Source: Halichondria panicea (lineage: Eukaryota; Porifera; Demospongiae; Suberitida; Halichondriidae). Taken from it: 64,000 nucleotides of DNA. The position numbers were made by a program, and so were the translations under genes. Location of the stretch: NCBI RefSeq assembly GCF_963675165.1, contig NC_087388.1, forward strand, positions 3,539,047-3,603,046, read 5' to 3'. Positions 1 to 9,162 of this stretch are shown here, piece after piece. The notes below the pieces were generated by a model. It saw only the letters and a program-made list of their open reading frames with translations. It had not been told where the DNA came from and made no database searches. Within the stretch, counting starts at the first letter, position 1; every line of letters begins with the position of its first letter.

Positions 1-764
1 GGTATAAAGATCCCTCGAAAGACTGTATAGGAAAGAGGATATTTTGCATGTAAAGGCTTACTTTTCATTTTTCATTGATAATATTTTGCATGTAAAGGCT
101 AATAACTTACTTTTCATTTTTCATTGATCCCACTGTTAGGCGCTAACGGTAGTGCCTGCATATAGTAACTACTGCACTAAAAAGTAAACACTTAAACTAA
201 GGTTTTATGCTCTGGAATTTGAGCTAAAGATTAGAGCAGCAAAACTCCATTTTTACTGCACAATTGATCGTGGGCAGAGCTTCGTTTTCGCTGAATCAAC
301 TCCTTAATGTACCTGAGGCAGGCTGTCAAGGTAAGAACTTTAAAATGAACAGCACTTACTTTGGCTGTCAATCCTCTCTATGTCTCCTCTCTCTCCCCCT
401 CCCTCACTCCCCCTCCCTCACGCATACAGACATCATAAAGGATACCATCTACTTGTTTTGTCTGTAAGAAGCAAAAGTGTAATCTAAACATACCTCCTTC
501 AGTTCCCAGTGCTTAAAGGACGCAAGATTGCGTATACTTAAAGCCCATCACATTGGCTCACATTGGCAAGAATATCAAAGTGTGTCTGTTCTTGGCTTTG
601 GCTGGGTCTGTTGGCTGGGTCTAGAAAACTACTGATTCCGATGATGTTAAACTGAATCTGATTATGATGCAGACGCAGACACAGAAGCTAGTGATATCGA
701 AATGCCATGATTGTGTATTATTATTAATCACACTTTTTGTAATAAAAATTTTTTTTTACAACTA
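1..764. other. Non-coding stretch, no gene recognised
   Basis: No reading frame here has recognisable protein content. Two near-copies of a roughly 45-base block (ATTTTGCATGTAAAGGCT followed by ACTTTTCATTTTTCATTGAT) lie in tandem at about 37-127. A CT-rich tract sits around 376-420. AT content is high. Nothing else is supported. Confidence 0.6.
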
Positions 765-1059
765 CAGTAGACTCTGAAGTACTCTGAAGTACGGCCACTC
801 TGAAGTACGGCCACCTCGATATACCGGCCATTTGGCTTGGCTTGGCACGGACTATGCACAAAACCCACCCTGAAGAAGTACGGCCACCGTTTACCGGGCT
901 GTTATACGTTTAGTACGGGTGTGGTTTAGCAAATAAAATTAGATTACAAGAACAGAGAACAGAATGATTCATTATCCTACATTATCCTACCGCCATTAGA
1001 TTCGAGGTAAGGTAGCCGCGGCTATCTCGCTATTCCGGCCAAGTGACCGGAGTCTACTG
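765..1059. mobile_element. Pogo/Tc1-mariner-type MITE with TA target duplication
   Basis: The 295-bp segment starts CAGTAGACTC and ends GAGTCTACTG, a perfect 10-bp terminal inverted repeat. It is bounded by TA at 763-764 and 1060-1061. A CAGT start with a TA duplication is the signature of pogo/Tigger-like elements of the Tc1-mariner superfamily. No transposase is inside, so it is a non-autonomous copy. Just inside the left end, the unit TCTGAAGTAC recurs three times (771-812), partly with a GGCCAC extension, an example of the short tandem duplications seen all over this window. Confidence 0.85.
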
Positions 1060-1150
1060 TAATAGAAGATCTATAATTATACATTAACATGGGTAACAAC
1101 ACTATAAAAAAATAAAGACTTAACGGATGAATAACGGTGAACAATTGTAG

Positions 1151-1444
1151 TTAACTTTTCATTTTCCCAAAAGTCAGAGTCATACTGAATTCTATTTCTT
1201 TTTTGGTAAATACATAGCACAATAATAAGCAGCATGGGTTCGTTTTAGTTCCACAGTGTGGTTGTAGTTTGCAACAGAAATCAGTTTCTTGTGACGCAAC
1301 TTCAGTAGTCTGTACTTGCAACAGGTGAAGTTGTTCGCTGATGATATCACTATGTCCACACTTCGCTTGGTATTTCTCGAGTGCTACTGGCTCATATGTA
1401 TTTCCCCATTCTGTTGCTTTCGTAGAAAAATCTTTAGGATGCAA
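1151..1444 (-). pseudogene. Possible YqaJ-type exonuclease fragment
   Basis: The first third of this minus-strand frame reads HPKDFSTKATEWG then EPVALEKYQ and GH. This resembles the conserved N-terminal block of YqaJ/lambda-exonuclease-like proteins carried by many invertebrate mobile elements. After about residue 35 the resemblance stops, and no PD-(D/E)XK core follows, so it would be a truncated remnant. I recognise only one short motif, so the assignment is tentative. Confidence 0.35.
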
Positions 1445-1484
1445 AAGCTGCCTCCTAGGAGTACCACCTTGTCAGTGCTACTGC

Positions 1485-1532
1485 AAGGAGGGTGATCGCA
1501 AGGAGGGTGATCGCACAAGGAGGGTGATCGCA
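1485..1532. repeat. Three tandem copies of a 15-16 bp unit
   Basis: The unit AAGGAGGGTGATCGC is repeated three times with a 1-2 base spacer before the third copy. It is followed at 1551-1583 by a duplicated CATTATAGCACT. Both look like recent slippage or templated duplications and not a functional array. Confidence 0.85.
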
Positions 1533-1599
1533 AATCAGCAGCAGTAGTAAACAACTCATTATAGCACTCATTATAGCACTCTCCTGCTGGTGACAATTA

Positions 1600-2180
1600 T
1601 TATTGATTAATGGGCGGGATTACGCATGTGCAACAACAAAAGTCAATTTATTATTGTTTGAACCAGCTAGCTGGCTGTGTACGTACGAGCTGTAGGATCT
1701 AGGATCAGGCGATCAGAATATTTATATTTAGGTAAGCTCACACTTGCACTGCCTGTGTTTAACCCTTAACCCCTTAACCGTCGGATTCTTAATTAACAGT
1801 GAAGTGAAATGTCTGTAAATTCTCTATCGGGTTTCCAGAGCAATAAAATGCCTAGCAACCAAGGAATAAAACATGTGTTGCCATAACAACCACGGGTTAT
1901 TACGCTCACATTTTAAATGCTCGGCCATCATAATTTTACGGGACCACTACCATTGCCATTGGAAAGCTTATGTTTTTATGTACCCAAACAGCTTACTTGA
2001 TTGCTTGAAAGAATGATCTTGAAGTCCAAAAATATAGCTCAAAAAGCACCTTTTGACTCACAATGAATAACATTAAAAATCGTAAGTAGGATTGTACCAT
2101 CCAACTTTTGTTGAAAACATTGGTGCACGTGATGCGTTTCCAATCCCTTATCTATGGTTGTGACAATTAAATCATGTGAA
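1600..2180. other. Non-coding stretch
   Basis: There is no convincing coding frame. The sequence holds TAGCTAGC-type tracts near 1670 and short duplicated words (TTAACCC-like at about 1760-1790). I see no termini of a recognisable element. Confidence 0.5.
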
Positions 2181-2430
2181 TTAGCAGGACAGGGTGGCAA
2201 GCCACTTGCAGTTTTGCAGTGCTGCTCTGAAAGAGTGACGTGATGATGATGGTGATAGCTGCTGAATAGTCTGCAACTCTGTGGGGGACCTTGGTCTGCT
2301 CAGCCCACGTGGCTTTGCGCATGTGCACTGGCTGGAATGAAATTTGGAGGTGGAGCTAGCTAGTTGGAGGTGGAGTTTTGAGTTGATCACAACATATAAA
2401 GAGCTCTAGTGTTATCATATCAGCTAGCCT
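2181..2430 (-). repeat. Internal fragment of the hAT-like MITE family
   Basis: From AGCAGGACAGGGTGGCAAGCC onward, this stretch is an almost continuous reverse complement of about 46.0-46.26 kb, the interior of the complete MITE at 45873-46500. Shared landmarks are the GTGATGATG-type triplet run, CAGCCCACGTGGC and the duplicated TTGGAGGTGGAG. Neither terminus of the element is present. At its right edge (about 2428) it runs into an AGCCTCGATCCCAGGCC hairpin motif. Confidence 0.75.
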
Positions 2431-2495
2431 CGATCCCAGGCCGATCCGTCTCTAATTGAACGCTAGGTCTCCTCCTCGGCCTGGTATTGATTGTA
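2428..2495. repeat. Dispersed AGCCTCGAT/CCAGGCC hairpin, copy 1
   Basis: AGCCTCGATCCCAGGCC is followed about 35 bases later by CGGCCTGGTATTG, so CCAGGCCG and CGGCCTGG can pair. At least ten relatives occur in the window with the same stems but unrelated loops. This copy lacks the matching outer arm (ATCGAGGCT) on its right, so I cannot define its ends. Confidence 0.6.
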
Positions 2496-2499
2496 TCTG

Positions 2500-3590
2500 G
2501 GCGTGACCGGAAACTGGTAAGTATCAGCTATAATGTTCAGTTCATCACAGTTGGCTAAAAATACAGCGATATAATACACTAGAAATTAATACTGTGCACA
2601 ATAAATGCAGATGTTTAGAAGCGAAGATCCCAAACAAGAGCTTCCAGAAAGACTTAATAATTACTGCGTTGGATATGCCTGCTAAGCCTTCAGGTGGCAT
2701 AACAAAGATTGTGTGTTCACAGTGCATCAAGAGACAGTAGAAATCAAGAGACAGTAGAATCCTGACGTCACTGGCAGTGTTGGCAGTGTTGAAAGAGACG
2801 AGTTATATAAGATCGGACCCTTGGGAAGGACACGAGTGGCACTGGGGCATCCTCTTTCAATGAGTTCACACCCATCAGCTAGGAGGAGTACGACGGGGGT
2901 TGGAGGGGAATATTCCATTTTGCTCCTGTATACAAATTAGTATGAACTTAAATTCACCATTCCACTATACATTTTGTAACTCACAGTGATGGTCCACACA
3001 AAACTAGCCTCCTTGAAGGCCGGTGAAGGAGGCTAACACAACGCCAGTGCCGTAATTGATCCAGATACCAAGGATTGGGCTATAGGCTATAGTGCACAAT
3101 TTCCAATGATGAAAGGGCTCACCTTGACAATACATCCCAGGCCCAGCTACTTGTGGACACCCCTGAGCATAGAGATCGATGGCCAGAGTCTGAGGATAGA
3201 CTCTACCAAGTGTATCTGGCAATCAATGGTCTAATCAAGCGCTTGTATTAAATTGTGTAGTCAATCAAAAGTAGCCACTGATAGCAGAAACTTGAGAACC
3301 TAGGTCTGTTCTTTCACAAGAGTGATGCTCCTTCTTCCTTCGCACAAGACAGCTCCTCACACTCTAGCTAGCTAAGCCTATATCTATGACAAACTAAACT
3401 TGCAAAGAATAGACCTATGACACGGAGTTCTTTGGGTGATTTTACGGAGTAAGTATGCTTACATACACTATTAGTGTTTCTATTCGCTCCACCTTGCTCA
3501 GGTATTCGCTCTTTTTTAGCGAATACCTGAAGAACCACAGCAACCACAGCACATGCCCAGATACAATCCGAGGAGCTACATATCAGCTAG
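2500..3590. other. Non-coding stretch with short tandem duplications
   Basis: No recognisable coding sequence. Tandem duplications include AATCAAGAGACAGTAG at about 2725-2757 and GGCAGTGTT at about 2772-2790. The remainder shows no element termini that I can pair. Confidence 0.5.
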
Positions 3591-3591
3591 C

Positions 3592-3645
3592 TAGTAGCCT
3601 CGATTCCAGGCCACTCTCAATTGAGAAAGACGGCCTGGTATACAC
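3592..3645. repeat. Dispersed AGCCTCGAT/CCAGGCC hairpin, copy 2
   Basis: TAGCCTCGATTCCAGGCC, an 18-base loop, then CGGCCTGGTATACACTG. The right side continues into TGCGCATGCG. The same GGCCTGGTATAC...TGCGC tail recurs, inverted, near 4100 and 29590, suggesting one branch of the family is asymmetric. Confidence 0.65.
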
Positions 3646-4099
3646 TGTCTGCGCATGCGTCAGTTGCCCCAAGATTCTTGGGGATCGAGATATCTTAGTA
3701 AATTAGCCAGTATATTGTATATTTACAATGATGTCATTGCACAAATCACAGCAGTTTTAATCACAGCAGTTTTAATCAAATAACACAGCTACTTACAACA
3801 TTTACGACCTAGACTAGTGACTAGTTTTGTTGTGATGGCTTCTACTTCTGTTCTGCTCTTGCTCCAGTGTTGAAAAGTCAGATTTTGTCTTCTTTTGTAC
3901 TGTGGTAGAGTTTTTCTGTCAGTGCTTCCAGACACTTGTTTGATTGCCATCTCAGTAAGATCAGTGCTCCTCGTATGAGCCTAGAGTTGTGATGGCGATT
4001 TCTCTCTCTTGACACTAAATAAATTAATCAACCACGTGGGTGACCATGGTAAATTACAAAGAGTTTTACTAACAAATTTACTATTGAATCCACCCACGC

Positions 4100-4258
4100 G
4101 CAAACAGTGTTTACCAGGCCCTCTGGTGAGAGGGGCTGGGATCGAGGCTAGCTAGCTAGCTACATGTCGCTAGCTACATGTCGCTTAGCTAAGGAACTTG
4201 TGGAGCAGAGTCTGAGGGGTGCTGGAGCACCCTCTGCCCCCCTCTGGCTACGCCACTG
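4100..4258 (-). repeat. Hairpin motif joined to a hAT-like MITE end
   Basis: An inverted hairpin copy (TTACCAGGCC ... CTGGGATCGAGGCTAG) at 4110-4150 is followed by a duplicated TAGCTACATGTCGC. Bases 4180-4258 are then the reverse complement of the left end of the MITE at 45873, finishing exactly at its terminus CGTAGCCACTG-type sequence (..GGCTACGCCACTG). It is a terminal scrap with no partner end in the expected orientation. Confidence 0.65.
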
Positions 4259-4482
4259 CTGGCTAGCACTCAGAAACGACACGGGCTCGTTATCCTTTTA
4301 CCAATTGCTTTTAGGAACCACCCTAGATCCGCCTCTGGACATGATAATAAAGAAACCATAATGCAGTGCATGTAGCATGTATGACTAGCACAGCAACTCA
4401 AGCTAGAGCAACTCAAGCACCGGTGACAGGTGCTGATCGATGCCTCGGTGGAGATGCCAAAGCTACATAACATAAAGCTACT

Positions 4483-4865
4483 CAGGGGCGTAGCCAGGAT
4501 TTGAGAGAGGGGGATGGTGGATGAATGAATTACCAGTGCCGTGCACTGGTGGTGCAAAAATGCACCCCAATGGGGGGTCTGGGGGCACTCCCCGACAATT
4601 TTTTTTTGTTACATGCTCTGAGATTGATTCTAACGCAATCTGGCTAAAGGTACTGCTGCTTTGAGAGCTCGAGGGTACTGGTGGTTAAGCCATATCTTCA
4701 GACCAACATTGTTTTGAGTTGTGGTTGTGACAAAACCAGGTTCTGCTTGTGAATTAGCAGGACAGGGTAGCAAGCCACTTGCAGTTGCAGTGCTGCTCTG
4801 TGAACTGGGCTCAACTGGGCTCAACTGCTTGACATGATCAACTGCTTGACATGATGACGATGGTG
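4483..4865 (-). repeat. Terminal fragment of the hAT-like MITE family
   Basis: It begins at the element terminus CAGGGGCGTAGCCAGG. It then follows the reverse complement of 46140-46500, including the block with CTGGTGGTTAAGCC and the later GGCTCAACTGGG duplication. It loses similarity inside the element, so it is truncated. The sequence GGGCTCAACT is duplicated, as is CAACTGCTTGACATGAT. Confidence 0.7.
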
Positions 4866-5780
4866 ATAGCAGTTACAGTGCAACAACCAAAGAGAGTAGA
4901 ACTTTTGTATTTGAGTGTGATCAATTTGAGTGCAGGTACTGAAAGTTCAACTATTGGCGCTTCCAGTGGCGCTTCCAGTGGACCACCACCTGTTACATCA
5001 TATGACATCATCATTCCAAAATGGCTGCTAGAATATGTGTACATTGAAAATATGTTAGGCATGAAACTAAGACATTTGTTGTGCAAGTACATCATTACCT
5101 TGCACATCTTTTGAGCTCCAGCGGAAGTGCAGGCAGATTTGTAAATTTTAGTAGCAAATTTGTAAATTTTTAGTAGCAAATGTGAGTTTATGTCTGATTT
5201 TTAAGGAGATGTACTCTGGGCCTGGGTCGGCCTACATTTGATGTAGATCATGTAGTGTTAATGAGATTCATAATTGCACAGGTCATAAGGTCAATGTAGC
5301 TAGCTGCTAGAACTATTATAGATTATCGAGGGCTATGTTCGAGGGAACGCTATCATGAATAATTGAAGTATTAGTTAATGTACAGTGTAGGTTAATGTAC
5401 AGTGTAGAGGGGTTTATGACTCCCGACTACGAGGGCGTGATAAACCACTGATATACATCCCATCTGATTGGTTGCTGCATGACCACCATAACTACCGGGT
5501 ATATAACAGCAACATACTACTTGACAACCACATTCAAAACGAGAAACTGCAAAAAAACAATGGCTTGTCAATACTCTCTTGCATTGAATGGACGGGCTGC
5601 CCAGCTCCCTCTCCAAGGAAGCCAAGTGAATGACGCCGAGCCACTCCAACAAACTGGCAGCTCCTCCCCACTGAGCCACTCCCCCTCTCTCTTACCGGTG
5701 ACCTCCACTGCAAAAAATTAATACTGCAAAAATTAATACTGCACAAAAATTTGAATTATGACTATCTAGTTTATTGACTC
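4866..5780. other. Non-coding stretch upstream of Crypton remnant
   Basis: Open frames occur but I recognise no protein. Duplicated words include GCGCTTCCAGTG (about 4957-4980), TTTGTAAATTT with AGTAGCAAA (5139-5180), TTAATGTACAGTGTAG (5374-5408) and CAAAAATTAATACTG (5710-5740). Parts could belong to the recombinase-bearing element that follows, but nothing shows its boundaries. Confidence 0.45.
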
Positions 5781-5884
5781 CTCCTCCTCTTTTTAGGACA
5801 TGGAGACCTTCAGCCCCTCCCCCAGTCTCGTTTTGAGTTTTCATCTGCCAGCACACTGGCAGAATTTTCGAAAGGGCAGCCAAG

Positions 5885-6360
5885 ACCTCATGAAAAAGCT
5901 CTTCCAGGCGACGATACACCATGGTATACCGCAGTACCACTGGGAAAGCACACTCTGCAGCAGAAGCAAATGCAGACAAACCACAGTCTGAGGGCATCCA
6001 GTGCAACAGCAATGTACAATGCTCATACAAGAAAGAACTGGACATCGCTCACTGGACGCTTTACGTACCTATGAAAGATCGAACGATCAGCAGCAAAAAG
6101 AAGCTGTATCCTCAATTCTGTCTCCCACAAAAATTCTGTCTCCCACAACAGCAAAAACACCATCGAACAGCAAGAAAAACACCAGTAAACCAAACTTCTC
6201 TTCCGTCTATGCCTATAAGTTTTGGGAACCTGCAAGGATGTACAATAAATATTTCAAACTATTCAGTGCAACTCAACTGCAACTCAACTGCAATGCGGAG
6301 ACTGAAGTTGACAAACTGTACTCTCCTGTATACTGCAGCTATAGCTACTTAACTTCATAG
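5885..6360 (+). pseudogene. Crypton-type tyrosine recombinase (DUF3504-like), C-terminal remnant
   Basis: Two frames carry the C-terminal catalytic half of a tyrosine recombinase of the kind found in Crypton transposons and in ZMYM/QRICH-like proteins (DUF3504). In the first frame, PLGKHTL is followed by TNHSLRASSAT, whose HSLR matches the HxxR catalytic box. In the second frame, LIQERTGHRSLDALRTYER supplies the second conserved histidine (GH) and a tyrosine (TYER) in the nucleophile position. The two frames meet at about 6015-6020, so there is a frameshift. Downstream, the coding sequence has an 18-bp in-frame tandem duplication (ATTCTGTCTCCCACAA twice, about 6115-6152). The N-terminal half and any termini are not recognised. 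Cryptons insert by recombination and lack TIRs, so edges cannot be set. Confidence 0.72.
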
Positions 6361-6852
6361 CTCTATGATTATTAATCTTTTAATTATTGTATTTTTACTG
6401 CTATATATTTGAGGTGCCAATAAACCCCACTAGACTACATGGGCAAAAGTGTAGTAGGTGGGAAATACTTAGTAAAAGAGAAGACAAGTTAAATACTTAG
6501 TAAAAGAGATGACAAGTTAGTTAGATGAAGGCTAGGCATTCTAGGACTCTCTAGTAGCTATGTAGCTGGATTGCTTGGCAGGATCTTCGAAGAAATTAAG
6601 AGACAAAGACTCGAATGGTAAGCTCTCATGTCTTGTTATAAGCTTGTACTTACTTTCTGTGTCATGTGTCAGTCTTATAAAAGATCCCTCATTTGTATGG
6701 AGCCTACAGAAAGTGTCTCTGTCCTTCATACAGCTTAAAAGGAGGATCTATTATAGGTAGTCTTTCACTTAGTATTTGTTGATCCAACTATAGTAGCCTT
6801 ATAAGAAGCTTTCCTCCTTTAATTTAGTACTGCAAGTGAGTGGCGGGTCTGT

Positions 6853-6854
<2 letters not shown>

Positions 6855-6895
<41 letters not shown>

Positions 6896-6906
6896 GGGGG
6901 AGGGGG
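6855..6906. repeat. GT microsatellite with poly-G tail
   Basis: About nineteen uninterrupted GT dinucleotides run into GGGGGGGG-AGGGGGC. Simple sequence repeat. Confidence 0.97.
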
Positions 6907-7489
6907 CAAGTGAAGACATGGTATCACTGCCATTGTGCTTAGTTAGTAACAGGCCTGGGTGATCACATCATGGAGGGCCCATATACACAGCAATGATTGT
7001 GTGTGTGCCCCACTTGGAAACTGTCTTGTACATGCGTGTAAACAAGTCATTTCCATTCCTGGATACTTCACGTATACAAGTTGTATATGAACCAGAAAAT
7101 GCACGTCATTGCTCAAGTTAGTTTTCAAACCGGAGTATGCCACATATCCAAGTTGCATATGCCTTGATCACTGTTGTGTGCAATTTGCTTATGCCTTGTT
7201 TGCTATATGTGTGCAACTTGCACACCCCTGGTATACATGGACTTTTACACACATTGTACACTTCTTGTTTTTATGAGTTATAATTATAGCAGCACATGCA
7301 TGTACACTTTAATTCGAAGCAAAGTGATTTTCAACTCAACAGGTGTCAACAAATTGAATGGGATGATAAGTGATGGTGAATATGAGATATACTAATGATT
7401 GGTATGTCCATTAATTTTGGTTTCAAGTGTTCTGATTCAAGTCATACATGAACAGGCATCAATGGATGGGGTGCGGGGTATTGCAAGTC
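6907..7489. other. Non-coding stretch with repeated AAGTTG-(T/C)ATATG words
   Basis: CAAGTTG(T/C)ATATG and GTGTGCAA(C/T)TTGC words recur several times in both orientations between 7070 and 7230, forming weak inverted repeats. There is no coding support. Confidence 0.4.
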
Positions 7490-8665
7490 TTAGTGGGTCT
7501 CCATGTCACCAGGTACATCTATGAACAAAGAAATTTACAACTAACATGGTTGTATTTGAAACTTACCATTTTCCCATGTAGGATCCAACATCCACTGTGG
7601 ATGTGGATGGCTGTTTGAGGGATCACCTTCTATGCGGTTCTTCCTTGCTACCAGGACACTTTCTTTCTTGAATTTTTCAGTGTACCTCTTATCAAGGGTC
7701 GCTTTGAAATCCATTAGTTCTATTTTCTGTGTGGGTAAATGGATAGATATACAGTGTAAATACACTTACCCTGTGAGCACCACTTCAGCTTATGGACTAT
7801 CAAATTGTTCGGATTACACAGATCATCGGACTCCTCAGACATATCATCCACACAAATGTCCTTCCAAAGATCTTGCTCAGCTGGCTTGACCACAATAGCC
7901 CGATTCTCATGTTTCTGTAAAACACAGATAGCACAACTGCAGCTTTTTCACACTGAAGCATACCCTTTTACGACGTGCCCGATATTTCTTTCCTTTTGCA
8001 TCGCTCTGACGAATGTCTTCACAATCACTATTTTCCCCTTGTTTCCATGTTCTTCGTACATTCTCATATTTTCGCTGCACTGCCGCTATAGAAACAATTA
8101 GGGCCGATTAATACTTAAAGTAAGTACACAATGTACATTTTTGATGCACGCACCTTTGACTTGTTCTTTATTAAACTTGCAATCTGGCATACTGTAAATC
8201 TCGGTGATTATTTGGTTTTTCACACGCTTATTGTAGTCTGAAGTTGATCTGCTTGTACAGAAAGATTAAATGCTTTGCCTTTGTGACCAACAAAGTTACA
8301 AACCCCTCTGATTGGCGAAATCCACCGTCTTCAAGAGAATCATGCACCACAGCCACTCTTCTCTAAAGGTAGACCTACTATACACGTACAAGGAAAACAA
8401 AAGAAAAACAAAAGAATACCGTAGGCATACCGTTAACTCTCGGCATATCCTCAATCTCCGAGCACTGCGTCCATCACTGTCAGGAGAAGTTGAGCTGCTG
8501 GTCATCTCTTTCGATAGAGTAGCCAGTTCTTTCTCGAACTTTTCTTGTCTGTTCTGCATATCTTTGGTTTTTCAGCACTCTCTCCAGGAGCTCTTGTTGC
8601 TCTTGAATAAGTCCAGCTACAGTCATTTCAGGCATCCATCCTTCCCTCAAAGGTGTGCTTTGCAT
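7490..8665 (-). pseudogene. C14orf93-like multi-exon gene
   Basis: Minus-strand exons with good splice sites can be chained: 8431-8665, 8154-8248, 7964-8085, 7770-7914, 7567-7719 and 7490-7518, the last ending in TAA. The protein begins with a coiled-coil-like stretch (LIQEQQELLERVLK). It continues with VKNQIITEIYSMPDCKF, RKYENVRRTWKQGE, ARRKRKHENRAIVV, then EQDLWKDICVDDMSEESDD and HKLKWCSQELMDFKATLD. The order (basic RRxxR block, LW near MS(D/E)EE, W, then L...LD) parallels the C-terminal half of vertebrate C14orf93, a family of unproven function with many copies in invertebrates. The first exon needs a 1-base frame change near 8540, so this copy is probably inactive, or I have the exon edge wrong. 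The 5' side is interrupted at 8664 by a 17-bp repeat and a gypsy fragment. It could be a host gene or a passenger of a mobile element. Confidence 0.62.
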
Positions 8666-9017
8666 TGGGTGCCCAGGGCGTACCGTTCCGCCATGGAAAC
8701 CAGTCTAATGCCCTTTTATGAGCGACGAGAAGAACTTTCAGTACATGATGGTTGCTTGCTGTGGGGAAATCGTGTGGTGGTACCCAAGACCTACCGAGGT
8801 GATGTGCTCGTACAACTGCACGAAGGACATCCTGGCACCACTCGCATGAAAGGACTATCGCGTATGTATGTGTGGTGGCCTGGTATTTCGAAAGACGTCG
8901 AAGAGACGGTACAAGATTGCATTCCCTGTCAACAACAACAGTCAAAACCACCTGTTGCCCCACTCCATCCTTGGGCTTGGCCTACACGCCCGTGGGCCAG
9001 ATTGGGTGCCCAGGGCG
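8664..9017 (+). mobile_element. Ty3/gypsy integrase fragment between 17-bp direct repeats
   Basis: Bases 8681-9000 encode the N-terminal zinc-binding (HHCC) domain of a gypsy integrase. The reading has a histidine pair in LHEGHPGTTRMKG, the aromatic block YVWWPGISKDVE, the cysteine pair in CIPCQQQQ, and the linker HPWAWPTRPWARL that precedes the catalytic core in this family. The catalytic core itself is absent. The sequence ATTGGGTGCCCAGGGCG occurs perfectly at 8664-8680 and again at 9001-9017, directly flanking the fragment. A 17-bp duplication is too long for a gypsy target site, which is usually 4-6 bp. This is therefore more likely a fragment captured during break repair, or one framed by a tandem duplication. 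Confidence 0.8.
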
Positions 9018-9162
9018 TCGGCTTCGTGCACGCGTGTTAAACAGTGAGGAACCACGAAGTGGAGTAACGGCTAGCTGTATATACTCTGCACGGGTGCTTT
9101 GCTGGTCACTACACAAAAGAAAGAAGACGACAGATAAGGAAGAACAATCGAGATCAACGGAA

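Noticed and set aside
264..467. Open frame MIVGRASFSLNQLL...
   Set aside because: No conserved motifs, biased composition in a CT-rich tract and no splice or expression support; chance open frame.
4838..5179. Pair of overlapping open frames on opposite strands
   Set aside because: Both are open over the same region but neither resembles a protein family; duplicated words such as GCGCTTCCAGTG inflate the length.
5392..6045. Long minus-strand frames opposite the Crypton remnant
   Set aside because: They lie antisense to recognisable recombinase motifs and show no family features.
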